Origin: Pseudomonadota bacterium | GTDB taxonomy: Bacteria; Pseudomonadota; Alphaproteobacteria; Rhizobiales; Rhizobiaceae | Assembly: GCA_023393575.1 (NCBI GenBank) | Contig: JAEWKX010000327.1 | Span: 1 to 8,171 of the forward strand | Reading direction: 5' to 3' | DNA length: 8,171 nt | In this document: in pieces, positions 7,159-8,171 of the stretch | How positions within the stretch are numbered: position 1 is the first letter of the stretch | Layout of the letters: every line of letters begins with the position of its first letter | The notes under the pieces: model-generated | Databases searched by the model: none | What the model saw: the letters and a program-made list of their open reading frames with translations, nothing else | What the model was told of the DNA's origin: nothing | Translations under genes and position numbers: made by a program

Positions 7159-7191
7159 AAAAGAATGGCCGCCTCCTGCGGCCATTCTTTT
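7159..7191 (+). terminator. Intrinsic terminator after rne
   Basis: AAAAGAATGGCCGC (7159-7172) and GCGGCCATTCTTTT (7178-7191) form a perfect 14-bp stem with loop CTCCT, starting 11 bases after the rne stop. The T-run is part of the stem, and the A-run on the other arm could let it work in both directions. It separates rne from the dsbA-type gene. Confidence 0.88.
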
Positions 7192-7215
7192 CCCTTGCTT
7201 GACGGCAACGGAGAA

Positions 7216-7245
7216 TTGAACCCCTAGGGGGTTCTATCGGATAAT
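7216..7245 (+). promoter_or_regulatory. Candidate sigma-70-type promoter for the dsbA-family gene
   Basis: TTGAAC (7216-7221) and GATAAT (7240-7245) are spaced by 18 bases. They predict a start near 7252 and an untranslated leader of about 80 bases. This is the only well-spaced pair I found between the rne terminator and the gene. A palindrome overlaps the -35 box and spacer. Confidence 0.5.
7218..7234. repeat. Palindrome overlapping the promoter, operator-like
   Basis: GAACCCC and GGGGTTC are 7-base arms around TAG, giving GAACCCCTAGGGGGTTC. It spans the end of the -35 box and half of the spacer, where a repressor or MerR-type activator would bind. No T-run follows, so it is not a terminator. 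The regulator is unknown to me. Confidence 0.55.
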
Positions 7246-7332
7246 TTTCCGTTTCCATTCCAGCCTACCCGGCTTAGCTTCACCTTAAAGCCCCCTAGGC
7301 ACGACGCCATCGTCTCATTCACGAGGATTCCC

Positions 7333-8091
7333 ATGCTTTCCTGCTCGAAAACCGTCGTACTCGGCTCCCTGCTCATGACGGTAGCCTGGTTCACGCCGGC
7401 AGCCGCGCTCGATGACGCGCAGAAGAAGGAAATGGGGGCGTTCATCCGCAGCTACCTCGTCGAGAATCCGGAGATCATGCTGGAGGTTCAGGCTGCGCTC
7501 GAAGCCAAGCAGCAAGCCCAGCGGGTTGCCCAGGCGGGAGAGGCGGTCGCCGACAACCACGATGCCATCTTCGCATCCGGGAACGACGTCGTGCTTGGCA
7601 ACCCCGATGGCGACGTCACCATCGTCGAGTTCTTCGACTATAACTGCGGGTATTGCAAACGGGCGCTCGCCGACATGGAAAACATCCTGTCGGAAGACAA
7701 GAACGTCCGTTTCGTCCTCAAGGAACTGCCCATTCTCGGGCCGGATTCGCTTGCGGCGCACCGCGTCTCCAACGCCGTGCGCCTGCTGGCCCCCGAAAAG
7801 TATCCGGAGTTCCACCGGTCGCTGCTCGGCAGCAACGGTACGGCAACGGAAGAGAGCGCGATCGCGGTCGCACAATCGATCGGCCTCGACGAAGCCGATA
7901 TCCGCCGATCGATGGAGGAAAACCCGAACGACGGTCTCGTGCGGGAAGCCTACCAGCTGGCGACCAACCTCGGCGTCACCGGCACTCCGACCTACGTCGT
8001 CGGCGACGAGCCTCTGTTCGGGGCGGTGGGCGCGGATGCTATTCGCGAGAGGGTCGCCAATATCCGAGCCTGCGGCAAGAGTTCCTGCTGA
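7333..8091 (+). CDS. DsbA-family periplasmic thiol-disulfide oxidoreductase (ScsC-like N-terminal region)
   Basis: Probably forms or isomerises disulfides in exported proteins. It is 252 aa. The start at 7333 has GAGGA at 7323-7327, five bases upstream. A signal peptide with a hydrophobic core at about residues 8-20 is probably cleaved near AAA/LDD (25/26). Residues 27-70 are helical and charged (FIRSYLVENPEIMLEVQAAL) and resemble the N-terminal region of ScsC-type proteins, which drives oligomerisation in some relatives. The thioredoxin fold follows, with redox motif CGYC (Cys105-Cys108) in FFDYNCGYCKRAL, a helical insertion, and the cis-proline loop GTPT (Thr218-Pro219). A further pair, Cys247 and Cys252, lies at the extreme C-terminus and is not part of the core fold. 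It is called DsbA family rather than dsbA because the substrate and redox direction (oxidase or isomerase) cannot be read from sequence. It is probably monocistronic here, with a terminator on each side. Confidence 0.93.
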   Translation: MLSCSKTVVLGSLLMTVAWFTPAAALDDAQKKEMGAFIRSYLVENPEIMLEVQAALEAKQQAQRVAQAGEAVADNHDAIFASGNDVVLGNPDGDVTIVEFFDYNCGYCKRALADMENILSEDKNVRFVLKELPILGPDSLAAHRVSNAVRLLAPEKYPEFHRSLLGSNGTATEESAIAVAQSIGLDEADIRRSMEENPNDGLVREAYQLATNLGVTGTPTYVVGDEPLFGAVGADAIRERVANIRACGKSSC

Positions 8092-8112
8092 ACCGAGGTT
8101 CGGCGAGGGTGG

Positions 8113-8148
8113 GGAAAGCCGGGCGCTTGAACGTCCGGGGGCTTTTCC
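8113..8148 (+). terminator. Possible intrinsic terminator after the dsbA-family gene
   Basis: GGAAAGCC pairs with GGCTTTTCC with a one-base bulge. Inside it, GGGCG pairs with CGTCC with one G-U wobble, leaving a GG(G) bulge and a loop near CTTGAA. The T-run is within the 3' arm. It starts about 20 bases after the stop and is imperfect, so the call is moderate. The last 20 or so bases of the window hold nothing I can assign. Confidence 0.5.
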
Positions 8149-8171
8149 TCTCTGCTCCGGACCGTTATAGG

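Noticed and set aside
1..8171. Mobile element, CRISPR array, prophage or defence system
   Set aside because: There are no transposase, integrase, nuclease-helicase or toxin-antitoxin motifs, no regularly spaced repeats and no break in composition. All four large genes are core housekeeping families.

Overview
The window is a GC-rich, densely coded stretch of chromosome from an alphaproteobacterium, most likely Hyphomicrobiales/Rhizobiales and probably a Rhizobium/Sinorhizobium/Agrobacterium relative. The reasons are protein-level family resemblance and gene order: an alphaproteobacterial RNase E with a long insertion in its S1 domain and a C-terminal GWW motif, next to a divergent amiC-mrcA pair. 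I see no tRNA, rRNA, CRISPR array, insertion sequence, integrase or phage gene. Codon use looks even throughout, so this is core rather than accessory sequence.

Layout. Bases 2287 down to 1 (- strand) hold mrcA, a class A penicillin-binding protein 1A, complete at its start and cut by the window edge near its C-terminus. Upstream of it on the same strand, 3763 to 2522, is an AmiC-type N-acetylmuramoyl-L-alanine amidase. A 234-bp gap with a degenerate direct repeat and a hairpin separates the two. Bases 3764-4360 form a 597-bp divergent intergenic region. Its right half contains a series of hairpins ending in an intrinsic-terminator-like structure only 35 bp before the rne start codon. The rne gene (RNase E, 928 aa) runs from 4361 to 7147 (+) and ends at a 14-bp terminator stem. 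A DsbA-family periplasmic thiol oxidoreductase follows at 7333-8091 (+), behind its own candidate promoter, which carries a palindrome. A weaker terminator candidate lies after it.

How the genes relate. amiC and mrcA act on the same periplasmic substrate: mrcA polymerises and cross-links peptidoglycan, and amiC cleaves the stem peptide from the glycan. RNase E is the cytoplasmic scaffold of the RNA degradosome. The DsbA-like protein acts on periplasmic thiols and is a separate transcription unit. 

I found no clear new multi-gene system. The observation most worth following is the rne leader, which looks like an attenuator or a leader-derived small RNA. Next come the palindrome over the dsbA-type promoter, the repeat between amiC and mrcA, and a basic motif repeated in the two disordered parts of RNase E.
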